Shown in pieces: positions 9,152 through 17,039 of a stretch of 64,000 nt of DNA (within the stretch, counting starts at the first letter, position 1; each line of letters opens with the position of its first letter). This DNA is from CAVQCJ01 sp963849365 (lineage in GTDB: Bacteria; Actinomycetota; Actinomycetes; Prado026), in assembly GCA_963849365.1 (NCBI GenBank), contig CAWKHA010000003.1, positions 1-64,000 of the forward strand, given 5' to 3'. The position numbers were made by a program, and so were the translations under genes. Under the pieces are notes generated by a model, which saw nothing but the letters and a program-made list of their open reading frames with translations, was not told the origin of the DNA and ran no database searches.

Positions 9152-9607
9152 ATGAGCTCGCGTTCACGGTCTGCCGTGGGGGTGATGGTCGCCCTTGCCC
9201 TCGTCGCAGCGCTGGCCGGGTGCAGCAGCAGCACGCCCGGTCCGAGCAGCGGTGGGGCGGCGAGCACGGCCTCGTCCGCGGGCTGCGCGGACGTCACAGC
9301 CTTGAAGGCCTCGGTGGCGGCCCTGACCCAGGTGAAGCCGTTGCAGGACGGCGTGCCCGCGTTACAGGCCGCGATCGCCAACGTGAAGACCAGCCTGGAT
9401 GCCGCACAGGCCTCGGCGTCCGCGGCCTTGCAGCCAGCCGTGGCCACGGTGAAGTCGGCGTTCGACGGTGTGCAGACCTCGGTCGACGGTCTGAGCACCG
9501 ACAACATCACGCAGAAGGCGCCGTCGATCATCGCGGCACTGACCAAGCTCGGCACGGCAGCGTCGGGGCTGGCCTCGACGCTGACGCAGAACTGCCCGGG
9601 TAGCTAG
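9152..9607 (+). CDS. Small secreted lipoprotein with helical repeats
   Basis: A 151-residue precursor. Residues 1-24 form a lipoprotein signal (basic MSSRSR, hydrophobic core, lipobox LAGC) and the next 25 residues are Ser/Gly/Ala linker. The mature part is Ala-rich and helical with recurring 'ALKASVAALTQ / AAIANVKTSLDAAQ / ATVKSAFDGVQTSVDGL' heptad-like segments, probably a helical bundle on the outside of the membrane. The frame is open upstream to 9050, but I chose ATG 9152 because GGGAGGTGG (9138-9146) precedes it and the lipobox is correctly placed. It has the conserved dyad promoter. Function unknown; an envelope-stress role is inferred from its regulon. Confidence 0.8.
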   Translation: MSSRSRSAVGVMVALALVAALAGCSSSTPGPSSGGAASTASSAGCADVTALKASVAALTQVKPLQDGVPALQAAIANVKTSLDAAQASASAALQPAVATVKSAFDGVQTSVDGLSTDNITQKAPSIIAALTKLGTAASGLASTLTQNCPGS

Positions 9608-9667
9608 CGAAACGAGCCGCCCGGGTGCGAACCCGACCCTGCCCCACCCATCGAGAGGACCATCGTC

Positions 9668-9985
9668 ATGACCGAGAACCGACCGCTGCTCGAAACCCTC
9701 GCAGATATGACCGCGGCATCCGTCGCCCGCGCCAACCTCGATGACCGCGAGCTGATGCTGGTCCGCGTGGCAGGGCTGGTCGCCGTCGACGCGCCGCCGG
9801 CCTCCTACCTGATCAACCTCGGTCCCGCCGTCGACAGCGGGCTGACCCTGGAAGACGCCCAGAGCGTGCTGGTGACGCTCGCCCCGATCGTCGGCGGGCC
9901 GAGGGTCGTCGACGCGGCAGCCAACATCGCCTCCGCGCTCGGGTTCGCCCTCGCCATCGAGGACGCCCTGGACGCCGACGACTGA
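9668..9985 (+). CDS. Carboxymuconolactone decarboxylase/AhpD-like protein without the Cys pair
   Basis: A 105-residue all-helical protein. The pattern LDDRELMLVRVAGLVAVDAP...GLTLEDAQSVLVTLAPIVGGPRVVDAAANIASALG matches the CMD/AhpD-like fold. The CxxC redox pair of true alkylhydroperoxidases is absent (there is no Cys at all), so peroxidase activity is unlikely, and it belongs with the non-catalytic or decarboxylase-like branch. ATCGAGAGGACC (9651-9662) supplies the ribosome site. It probably shares a transcript with the lipoprotein 60 bp upstream. Role unknown. Confidence 0.75.
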   Translation: MTENRPLLETLADMTAASVARANLDDRELMLVRVAGLVAVDAPPASYLINLGPAVDSGLTLEDAQSVLVTLAPIVGGPRVVDAAANIASALGFALAIEDALDADD

Positions 9986-10061
9986 CACGTCCGCGAGCAT
10001 CACCTCGGCGTGCGGAGGCCACTCCAGCGTGGTAGCAGCCGTGGACGACGAAGGGTTGGCG

Positions 10062-10627
10062 ATGACGCCGGAGCAGCCGCAAGCCTTCTGGAAGCCGCGC
10101 CTGACACCGCTCCTGGTGACGCTGCGAGTGCTCGCCACGACCACCGTCGTAGTGGCCCTGTATTACCTCCTTCCGCTGAACCATCTCGGAGGAAGAATGG
10201 TGGCCGTACCCCTCGGCGTCGGGATCGTGCTTCTACTGCCGTGGCCACCTGGCAGATCCGTGCCGTTGTGGAAGCCAGGAATCCCACGATCCGCGCCATC
10301 GAGGCGCTGGCGGGATACCTCCCCTTGTTCCTCGTCGTGTTCGCGTCCTGCTACTACCTGATGTCTCGGGCAGACCCAACCAGCTTCAACATCGAGCACC
10401 TGACCCGGACTGACACGTTGTACTTCACCCTCACCGTCTTCAGCACCGTGGGGTTCGGAGACATCAACGCAACCAGCCAAGTCGCCCGCGTGATCGTCAT
10501 GATCCAGATCGTGCTCAACCTCCTTCTCCTGGGCGCTGGCCTGCGGTTGCTGACCCAAGCCGTTCAGACCGGTGCTAGCCGGCGACAGGCTGAGCAACTG
10601 CCGGAGGACAACCCACCGGGCCCATAG
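10062..10627 (+). pseudogene. Two-pore-helix potassium channel, broken by a -1 frameshift
   Basis: From ATG 10062 the first frame encodes two transmembrane helices (LVTLRVLATTTVVVALYYLL and VAVPLGVGIVLLL). Near 10241 the frame must shift: adding one G after CTACTG gives a smooth join to AVATWQIRAVVEARNPTIRA. The other frame then holds two more helices around a K+ pore loop with the selectivity filter TVGFGD. Joined, it is about 188 residues with four transmembrane segments, the layout of small actinobacterial ion channels (Ion_trans_2 family). As written, the first frame ends soon after (about 10361), before the pore. There is no slippery heptamer, so programmed frameshifting is unlikely and a deletion or sequencing error is more probable. 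Confidence 0.75.
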
Positions 10628-10700
10628 AGCGCCCGCTCCGGGCTGCTGGACCGACGAGACCTCTGTCACGCTCGAGGCGAGCCCCAACACCGCGCTTGAT

Positions 10701-10880
10701 CGATCTAACGGCTGTCTAACGAACCGAGCCGGACCAGGTTGAACTGGCCCGGACGGTGAGGGATCGAAGTCGTTGCCCGCCCGCACAAACCCGCATGAGA
10801 CTGGACGGCTCCGGACCCTCCCGGACGTGATCAAGTGACTACGGATCAGAAGGTTGGGGGTTCGAATCCCTTCGGGCGGC
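10701..10880 (+). repeat. Direct repeat ending in a tRNA-Arg(ACG) 3' half (att-like), left copy
   Basis: About 180 bp, starting CGATCTAACGGCTGTCTAAC, repeated in the same orientation at 14778-14957. The end (10836-10878) is a tRNA-Arg(ACG) 3' half: anticodon loop CTACGGA with ACG, 3' anticodon stem TCAGA, a T arm with TTCGAAT, and an acceptor-like CGGGCG. The 5' half is missing, so it is not a working tRNA. tRNA 3' ends are the usual targets of tyrosine integrases, so I read the pair as remnants of attL/attR around a 4-kb insertion. Confidence 0.65.
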
Positions 10881-10882
10881 AC

Positions 10883-10999
10883 AATCCAGCCGGCGCAGGA
10901 CCAGCAGCGGCAGGATCACCTGGCCGTACTCGTGCGCCTTGAAGTGCCCCCGCAGCTTGTCGGCACCTTCCAGACGAAGGCGACCTTGTCTTCGAAACC
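10883..10999 (-). pseudogene. Fragment of the N terminus of a type I restriction methylase (HsdM)
   Basis: On the minus strand, from 10999 down, the sequence reads GFEDKVAFVWKV. After a one-base shift near 10960 it continues ADKLRGHFKAHEYGQVILPL then LVLRRLD. This is the conserved start of HsdM proteins of type I restriction-modification systems (helical HsdM_N region, 'ADxLRGxFKxxEYGxVILPLxVLRRLD'). It stops at the tRNA-Arg-like repeat, so the remaining methylase, hsdS and hsdR are gone. With the intact GmrSD-like gene next door it indicates an eroded defence island. Confidence 0.6.
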
Positions 11000-11232
11000 G
11001 ACTGGTTGGCTGCGCAATCAGTCCTCCGGTTGCGCCACGCTCGTACGACCAGGCCCGACGCTACCCGGGTCGGCCCCCACCCTCTGGTCGCAACCCGTGA
11101 ACAAGTCGTGGAAGTCGATCGTCCTGAGCGAGTTAACGCCGGGTCCCTGTCCTCGCAGGCTCAGCTGAGGAGTATGCCGCCGTCACCGTTCGGGCTGGCG
11201 CCGTGCTCGCGCCACCTGAGAGGGTCGCGACC

Positions 11233-13251
11233 ATGTCGAACCAGCAAGAACTGCGTCTGCCGCAGGCGATAGGGGAGCGCCTTCTTCAGGTGCCGGACTA
11301 TCAGCGCCCCTACACGTGGGAGAGGAAGCAGCTCGGCGAGCTATGGGAGGACCTCGATCTCATGGGTCCCCTAGGCATCCACTACGCCGGCACGCTGGTC
11401 CTGCGCCCCGAAGAAGACAAGCCAGCGGCAACCGATAGCGCGGGCCGCACCCTTCACTACTACGAAGTCGTCGACGGACAGCAGCGCCTCACGACCATCC
11501 TGATCCTCCTCGACCAGGCCCGTCGGGCGTTAGACCGGCTCGGGGACCAGGGCGGCGTGCCCGACAGCCTCGAGTTCTCGACGCGACTGCGCACGTCCTA
11601 CACGGTCCTGCGCATGGCCGATCATGCGGAGGTTCCCAAGCTTAGGCTCGGCGAGGACTTGAACGACTTCTGGGTCGACAGCGTGCTGGGCGACCATCCC
11701 CACACTGGCGAGGTCCTGCCCGGGCAGCGGCGCCTGGCGAGCGCGCGAGACTTCTACGAGGACAAGGTCCGCCAACTGGCTTCCGGCGCGCCTCCGGAGG
11801 AGGCACGACACCGGCTTCAGGACCTCGTGGGCCGCGTCGAGAACGGGCTGAGGTTCCTGGTCTACGAGGTGCGTTCGGTCGTCGAGGTCGGGGTCATCTT
11901 CGAGACGCTCAACGACCGGGGGCGACCGCTTACCGATCTGGAGAAGACGAAGAACTACCTGCTCTACCTGGCCAGGCTGATCCCGACCGAACAGGCGAGT
12001 CGCCAGCTGGCCGACTTCATCAACCGCGCATGGTCGGAGATCTTCAAGAACCTGTCCGGGGAGGGCGTCGGCCGCGAGGACCAACTGCTGCAGGCGCATT
12101 GGATCGCGACGGAGAACCCCAGCCTCCGAGACTGGCAGCGGGTCGTCACGATCAAGAGGCGTTTCGAACGGAGCCAGTACATCCCCGGGGCGGTCCGTCT
12201 CATCGGAGAAGCGCCGCCGTCAGCCGAGAAGCCGCTGTCAGGCGACGAGCAGGACCCCTGGGAGGGCCTCAAGGCCGATGTGGAGAACTACGTCCGCACG
12301 CTCAGGGATGCTTCCGCCTACCTCGCGGAGAGTCTTCAAGAGAAGCCGTCCATGACGCCGTTCCAGACCGGACGCGACGAGGCGAGGCGGGCCGGCAACG
12401 CGCTGAGGCGCAGCGGCGTGATGGCGGTCTTCCGACCCCTGATGCTGGCGTGCAGGCTCAAGTATCCCAACGACGGGCTCCTCTATGCACAACTGACCGA
12501 CCTTTGCGAACGCTACTCGGCCCGCGTCTTCGTAATCGCGCAGCGACGGGCTGACGCCGGGCGGAGCGCTCTGTTCGGGTTGGCGAACGACCTGTACCGA
12601 GGGACGGCCCCCGAGAAGGTCCTAGACAGCATCCGAGCGATAATCTGGGAGTACGCCCCAGACACCAGGCTCCAGACCGTATTCGGCGACCTCACGGCCA
12701 ACTGGTACGGCCGACGCGGCCACAAGTACTTCCTATACGAGTACGAGATGAGCCTCGTCCGCCCCGGCGAAGCACTCCTCCCGCTCGAGCACTTCACGGA
12801 CTCGGGAGGACCTCAGAGAACGACCGAACACATCCTTCCGCAGACCCCCGACCCTGCAGATGAGTGTTGGTCGAGCACCTTCACTCCAGAGGAGAAACAG
12901 GCGCTAAAGCACTCGCTGGGAAACCTGGTCCTCACCCTCGACAACTCCAGCTACTACAACCACTGCTTCAGCGTGAAGCGTGGCAAGGCGCTCGCTCAGA
13001 GCGAGCAGCCGACGATCTGCTACGCCCAGGGCAACCTCCACCAGGAACGCGAGCTCGCAACCGTCGAGATCTGGAACCCCGAGGCCATCGCCAAACGTCA
13101 GGCGCATCTTGGACAGTGGGCCATCCGTCGCTGGCGGGTGGAGCCCCCGCTGGTCGCCGCCCTCGTCACCGAGGTCGTGGACGCCGAGTTCGAAGGCTCC
13201 GACGAAGACGAGGCGGATCTCGCACCGCCACCCGACAGCGAGAGGGAGTAG
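11233..13251 (+). CDS. GmrSD-like type IV restriction protein (DUF262-DUF1524 fusion)
   Basis: A 672-residue single-chain protein. The N-terminal DUF262 (GmrS-like, ParB/sulfiredoxin-type NTPase) has VPDYQRPYTW at residues 20-29 and VVDGQQRLTT at 79-88, plus the conserved FETLNDRGRPLTDLE block near 222-236. The C-terminal DUF1524 (GmrD-like HNH nuclease) has TTEHILPQTP near 530 and LGNLVLTLDNSSYYN near 563-577. GmrSD enzymes cut phage DNA carrying modified, often glucosylated, hydroxymethylcytosine, with NTP hydrolysis. The ATG at 11233 follows GAGAGGG (11218-11224) at good spacing; a GTG at 11203 is possible. The frame is intact and the key motifs present, unlike its neighbours, which suggests continuing selection. 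The acidic tail (EGSDEDEADL) is unusual but harmless. Confidence 0.88.
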   Translation: MSNQQELRLPQAIGERLLQVPDYQRPYTWERKQLGELWEDLDLMGPLGIHYAGTLVLRPEEDKPAATDSAGRTLHYYEVVDGQQRLTTILILLDQARRALDRLGDQGGVPDSLEFSTRLRTSYTVLRMADHAEVPKLRLGEDLNDFWVDSVLGDHPHTGEVLPGQRRLASARDFYEDKVRQLASGAPPEEARHRLQDLVGRVENGLRFLVYEVRSVVEVGVIFETLNDRGRPLTDLEKTKNYLLYLARLIPTEQASRQLADFINRAWSEIFKNLSGEGVGREDQLLQAHWIATENPSLRDWQRVVTIKRRFERSQYIPGAVRLIGEAPPSAEKPLSGDEQDPWEGLKADVENYVRTLRDASAYLAESLQEKPSMTPFQTGRDEARRAGNALRRSGVMAVFRPLMLACRLKYPNDGLLYAQLTDLCERYSARVFVIAQRRADAGRSALFGLANDLYRGTAPEKVLDSIRAIIWEYAPDTRLQTVFGDLTANWYGRRGHKYFLYEYEMSLVRPGEALLPLEHFTDSGGPQRTTEHILPQTPDPADECWSSTFTPEEKQALKHSLGNLVLTLDNSSYYNHCFSVKRGKALAQSEQPTICYAQGNLHQERELATVEIWNPEAIAKRQAHLGQWAIRRWRVEPPLVAALVTEVVDAEFEGSDEDEADLAPPPDSERE

Positions 13252-13325
13252 GCCCTGTTCTAGCGGGTGAGATGCAGCCGCTTGTGTAGGCAGGGCCTGG
13301 AGATACCAGCTTGGGCGAGTTCTGA

Positions 13326-13430
13326 GTCCAGGACAGTGCAGGGCACAGCGCTCCTGACCTGCACGTTTACCGAGTGGGACCGCACAGCGCTCAGCCGTCC
13401 AGAGTGCGCGACTACCTCGACTAGCGTGGC
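13326..13430 (+). repeat. Imperfect direct repeat flanking the aldolase gene, downstream copy
   Basis: This copy starts AGTCCAGGACAGTGCAGG then GCACAGCG and ends CGACTACCTCGACTAG. A diverged copy with the same blocks in the same order and near-equal spacing is at 14435-14536 (AGTCGAGGATAGTGC, CCACAGCG, a second GCACAGCG, GACTACCTCGATTAG). It also contains the inverted pair GTGCAGG/CCTGCAC. The two copies bracket only the aldolase pseudogene. Confidence 0.5.
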
Positions 13431-13463
13431 CGGTGACTAGTCCGACCGCCACCTCGGGCCGGT

Positions 13464-14353
13464 TCAGGTTAGCGACGCCTCGTAGATGCTCTGCGATCGA
13501 CGCGTCCAGGGCGCTGTCGAACTCGCTCTGGCTCATCTGTGCTGTCAGGCCCTCGGTGAGCGCCCGGGAGAAGCTCGCGATCACGCCGTGGTTGCGCACC
13601 AGCCGGGCATCGGCCTCCTCCCGGGTGTAGCCGCCGGACAGGGCCAGCACCCGCAGGATCCGGGGATGCTCGACCAGCTCGAGGTAGAAATCGTCCTGCT
13701 CCGGGAGGGTGAGCTTCAGCATCACCGGGTGGTCGTCGTCGAGCCCCGCGAGCTCGGCGAGGATGGCCTCCTTGAGCAGCACCTCGGCGGCAGCCTTCTG
13801 CGGGCTGTGGATGTCGATCTCGGGCTCGATGATCGGCACCAGGCCGGCGTCGAGGATCTGCCGGGCGACCCGGAACTGCTGGCCCACCACCGCGTCCACG
13901 CCGGACCGGTCGGCGAGTTTGATCACCGAGCGCATCTTCGTGCCGAACGCCCCGTGCCCGATCGCCCGGGCCAGCAGATCATCGAGGTCGGGTATTGGCT
14001 CGCATCAGCTGGACGCCGTCGGCCTGGTCAGCCAGACCCTTGTCGACCTTGAGGAACGGGACCACGGACTTGTCCTCCCACAGGTACTCAGCGGAACCCT
14101 TGCCATCGATCTGACGGTCCATGGTCATCTCGAACAGGATCGACGCCAGGATCCGGTCGCCGCCGAAGGCCGGACTGGTGACGATGCGGGCGCGCATCTG
14201 TTGGACGAGGTCGAACATCTGCTCCTGGTCGGCGTAGGTGCTCGAGTCGAGGCCGTACAGCGCGAGGGCCTTGGGGGTGCTGCCGCCGCTCTGGTCGAGC
14301 GCCGCCACGAACCCGCGCTCGCTCCTGATCTTCTCTAGCTGTTCGGCGTTCAC
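13464..14353 (-). pseudogene. fda: Class I fructose-bisphosphate aldolase with two frameshifts
   Basis: GTG 14353 (GAAGGA at spacing 5-6) starts VNAEQLEKIRSERGFVAALD and the frame runs to ...DGVQLM near 14000. One extra base there throws the frame into a stop; removing it continues PIPDLDDLLARAIGHGAFGT. The second stretch (MRSVIKLADRSG... to LDASIAE) again gains one base near 13490; corrected, it ends IYEASLT and TGA at 13464-13466. The corrected product is about 295 residues, the normal length of bacterial class I Fda, which cleaves fructose 1,6-bisphosphate to DHAP and GAP through a Lys Schiff base. The family regions FLKVDKGL, GLVPIIEPEIDIHS, MLKLTLPEQ and LSGGY are present. Two independent insertions make a genuine pseudogene likely. 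It sits between direct repeats inside a mobile segment. Confidence 0.85.
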
Positions 14354-14400
14354 GAGTGTCCTTCGCATCGTGCCGGAGGTCGGGGCGGGAAGCGGGACGC

Positions 14401-14416
14401 GGGACCGTACGGTCCC
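14401..14416. promoter_or_regulatory. Perfect 16-bp palindrome upstream of the aldolase
   Basis: GGGACCGTACGGTCCC is an exact 16-bp palindrome, 48-63 bp upstream of the aldolase GTG. Position and symmetry suggest an operator for a dimeric regulator that controlled the gene. I know no factor for it. Confidence 0.4.
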
Positions 14417-14434
14417 TGTTTCAGGCCTGATCCT

Positions 14435-14536
14435 CAGTCGAGGATAGTGCGCGCCACAGCGGTCGTCCTGACTGAGGTTGCGCAGGTCAGAGCACAGCGG
14501 TTGGGTCCGCTCGACTGCGTGACTACCTCGATTAGG
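14435..14536 (+). repeat. Imperfect direct repeat flanking the aldolase gene, upstream copy
   Basis: Partner of 13326-13430. The first 26 bp match at about 21 positions, and the end GACTACCTCGATTAG matches CGACTACCTCGACTAG apart from the final transition. The offset between copies is about 1.1 kb. Confidence 0.5.
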
Positions 14537-14777
14537 TCCGCTCGACGCGCGTCAGCGACTCTGCTGCAGGGTCTAGCTGCCCTTGGTGAGCAAGCCGCGA
14601 GTATCCGCGCAATTCGGCCGCTGGACACGCTCTACACGTGCGTCCTCTGAGCGAAAACTCGCGGTCGAGGTTGCTGCCAAGGCCGCCTGATCGCGAGTGA
14701 AGCAGCGTTTCGGATCCTCCAGGTGTTCACTCGCCTTCAGGGTGGACTCCGCCGCTGACCGCTCAAGAACGATTGAC

Positions 14778-14957
14778 CGATCTAACGGCTGTCTAACGAA
14801 CCGAGCCGGACCAGGTTCGAACTGACCCGGACGGTGAGGGCCCAAAGCCGGTGCCAGCCCGCACGATCAATCATGGAACTGGATGGCTCCGGGCCCTCCC
14901 GGACATGATCAAGTGACTACGGATCAGAAGGTTGGGGTTTCGAATCTCCCTGGGCGC
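14778..14957 (+). repeat. Direct repeat ending in a tRNA-Arg(ACG) 3' half (att-like), right copy
   Basis: Same 180-bp unit as 10701-10880 with scattered substitutions. The tRNA-like part (14914-14957) keeps TGACTACGGATCAGAAGG unchanged, but its T arm reads GGGGTTTCGAATCTCC, so this copy is more degraded. Together the copies delimit the segment that holds the hsdM scrap, the GmrSD-like gene and the aldolase. Confidence 0.6.
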
Positions 14958-15255
14958 AGAGGCCCGCGGCTCACCGCAGGTCAAATCCGTTTCCTCAGGC
15001 CATGTCAGCCTTGGCGGCGTTCTCGTACGCACGGGAAGTTCACCACCGCCGGCCTGAGCAGCTCGTCCCTGTCATGGGCGGTTCGCAGCCCTTGCCCCGG
15101 TGTTGGTCAGTCTTCTTCAGGGAGCCTAACTGGGAGCCAACAACAGCGCGCTTCGGCGAGCCTGCGTGAACGGACCTGGACAAACGCGCAGGTCAGAACC
15201 CTAGAGCGGACATCCGCGAACCCCTGCGAACCCCTGGATCCTGCTCGGCAGGCAA

Positions 15256-15327
15256 GGGGTCAGGGGTTCGAATCCCCTTAGCTCCACCCCCGAAACCGCA
15301 GGTCAGAGGCATAGCCGCTGGCCTGCG
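15256..15327 (+). repeat. tRNA-Ala 3' end plus its terminator (att-like), left copy
   Basis: 15256-15288 reads as the T arm and acceptor end of tRNA-Ala: GTCAGGGGTTCGAATCCCC then TTAGCTCCACC. The acceptor strand TAGCTCC would give the G3:U70 pair of tRNA-Ala if paired with GGGGCTA. No matching 5' half lies upstream. It is followed by a 10-bp-stem hairpin (CGCAGGTCAG/CTGGCCTGCG, 15297-15327) and TCTTCTTT, a factor-independent terminator. The acceptor end and hairpin recur at 19155-19218. Confidence 0.65.
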
Positions 15328-15671
15328 TCTTCTTTGGATCATGGCGCTTGTCACGTGGTTGTCACGGTAAAGGGCGCCCCGCTCCCTTACCCCGCTCAGA
15401 TATCGGGCTTGACACTCCAAAGTCCGAGGCCTGGGCAAGGGCGGCAGCGGCAGTTGTCTCATGCCGGGAGCGCCGTCACACACGAGTCGCAGAGTGTCCG
15501 GTGCATCAGCCCGGCCTGGTAGGCAAGTCCGTCGGCGGGCCAGCCCGGGCGAAGGGGTGCGTCGGCGTAGATCCCCCCCGCACGTCGATCGACAGTTCCC
15601 GCAAGGCCCAGGCAGTACGTGGACCACGCGGTGGTCTGGGTCGAGCGCGAGCGTGTACAAGGCGGGTGTGT
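15328..15671. other. Intergenic, no gene supported
   Basis: 344 bp between the tRNA-Ala terminator and the integrase remnant. All frames are open only by base composition. I see no protein motif, repeat or RNA structure I can support. The 298 bp just before the tRNA-Ala scrap (14958-15255) are likewise empty. Confidence 0.5.
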
Positions 15672-15870
15672 TCAGGTCGCAGGTCCTCCAATCAGAGAGG
15701 CGGTCAGGGCGGCCCCCGCGGCCGCGTGCTGGTCGGGCGTCGTGTGCTGGTAGACGGCGAGGGTCACGCGCACGTCGGAGTCGCCGCCGGCCGAGCTGCG
15801 GGTCAACCCCGTGCTGCTCAAGCAAATGGGCGAGCCGGCGAACGTGCCCGGCTCCTGGCAGCTGCTCGCG
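15672..15870 (-). pseudogene. C-terminal remnant of a tyrosine integrase
   Basis: On the minus strand, HVRRLAHLLEQHGVDPQ (about 15846-15796) resembles the HDLRHTHASLLL..GV.PK box of phage-type integrases. One frame over, DSDVRVTLAVYQHTTPDQHA (about 15780-15720) resembles the box containing the Tyr nucleophile (GHSSVxxTLxxYxHxxPxxxxxA). The two boxes are in the right order but in different frames, and the upstream catalytic Arg region is not recognisable. It sits 350 bp from the tRNA-Ala 3' end, where an integrase of a tRNA-targeting element normally ends. I read it as a dead integrase. Confidence 0.5.
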
Positions 15871-17039
15871 CAGGCCCCCGCCGGTCGAGACCAAGCCGCG
15901 CCCGGTTTGGGAATGCGGCCCGCACCCGCTTCGGGCGTTGCCGTCGACCAGCGCGCCACCCTCTCGCCACGGCACCACCAGGGCCACCGCAGCGGCCGGT
16001 AGCGCGCACTCGACCTCGGCGACCGTCCATCGACAGGCGTGCCTGTCGCGCTCGAGCACACGGGCCGCAGCCGACGCCACAGCCGGTGCGGCGTACGCGG
16101 CTGCGCCTGCAGCCGCAGGGCCGCCAGCAGCGCTGGTAGCGGCCGCGAGCCGCGATCGTTCGTCAGCTGCCACACCTCCGGCTCGGCCCTGGACCGCACA
16201 CCAGGTCGCCTGTACCACCCCCGGTACGTACCAGCGGTAGGTCGGCACGTTCGGTGACATGCACGGCCCGGTCCCACCAAGATTGTTGATCATGACGCGG
16301 AAACCCCCTCACTCCCCGGGAGGGAGGGAAGGAGCTGGTCGGCCTTGGGGTCGATGCCACGATCGCGATCAGGGGCGTGAAGCCACAACCACATGAGACG
16401 GCGCGACCTGCTGCACCCGGCGCTGGCTGGCCCCCTCGCCCCCACTGGGCGTTGACCAGGTGTGCTCCAGTTCACACCAATCCCGTGGGACCGAACGCAG
16501 GAGTCGGTGCGTCTCAGGGGGCGTGCCTGACGAGACTCGCCGTGCAGGAATGACGCTCTATGCCAACTGGCTGTGTGGCTGCGAATCCGTGATGACCGCA
16601 GCCGAACTGCGAGTCTGGGAGACCGTGCGCCGGATGCGGCAGGTCATACACGACTGTCCTCAACACGGGTATACGTCGCTGGCCTGGTGCGCGTCCGCCA
16701 GCACATCGTTCCCGAATGGGCGGTGACACAGCGGGCGTACTTGTAGACGGCGTCGCCCCTTCTCGGACGCAACGGTCTTCAGTCGGGAGAACACGCCGCC
16801 TCCCACCGGTTTAGGCCAGCCAGGTCTCTCAGCATGACGGCATCATCGCGGACCGATCCGGCCCCCGAGCGGCACATCGGTGTCAGCGATACCCAGTGCC
16901 CCGGTCGACGCAGCCGGTCACGGCGACCGTCCGGCGAACGTTCACAGACGCCCGCCGCCGACCCGCTCGGCACCCCCTGCCGTACGGCGACAGGGCGGTG
17001 GCTCGACGGGCCGGCGGCGAGCCGCGGGTCCGGCCCTCG
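15871..17039. other. Long stretch without a supported gene
   Basis: 1.17 kb inside the tRNA-Ala-bounded segment. Open frames occur on both strands but none shows a recognisable domain, a convincing ribosome site or a consistent compositional pattern. The part next to the integrase scrap (15871-16290) may be more of that degraded gene. A small frame at 16550-16726 is listed separately at low confidence. Confidence 0.5.
16550..16726 (+). CDS. Possible 58-residue Cys-containing protein
   Basis: ATG 16550 opens MTLYANWLCGCESVMTAAEL, followed by a predicted helix RVWETVRRMRQVIHDCPQHG. The CxC ... C ... H spacing hints at a small metal-binding or zinc-ribbon-like fold, and the codon use is less GC-saturated than nearby random frames. 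There is no good ribosome site (GCAGGA abuts the ATG) and I recognise no family. It could be a fragment or chance. Confidence 0.2.
   Translation: MTLYANWLCGCESVMTAAELRVWETVRRMRQVIHDCPQHGYTSLAWCASASTSFPNGR

Noticed and set aside
10229..10250. Programmed -1 frameshift in the K+ channel
   Set aside because: No X XXY YYZ heptamer, no downstream pseudoknot evident; a simple base loss explains it.
10163..10882. Minus-strand frame starting MPPEGIRTPNLLIRS
   Set aside because: This is the familiar false protein produced by reading the antisense of a tRNA 3' half; it also overlaps the K+ channel.
10828..10882. Complete tRNA-Arg gene
   Set aside because: Only the anticodon-to-acceptor half is present; D arm and 5' acceptor strand are missing and the 5' anticodon stem does not pair.
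15193..16293. 366-codon minus-strand frame across the tRNA-Ala scrap
   Set aside because: It contains the antisense-tRNA artefact (GGAKGIRTPDPL) and no coherent domain. Only the integrase-like boxes in two frames are kept as a remnant.
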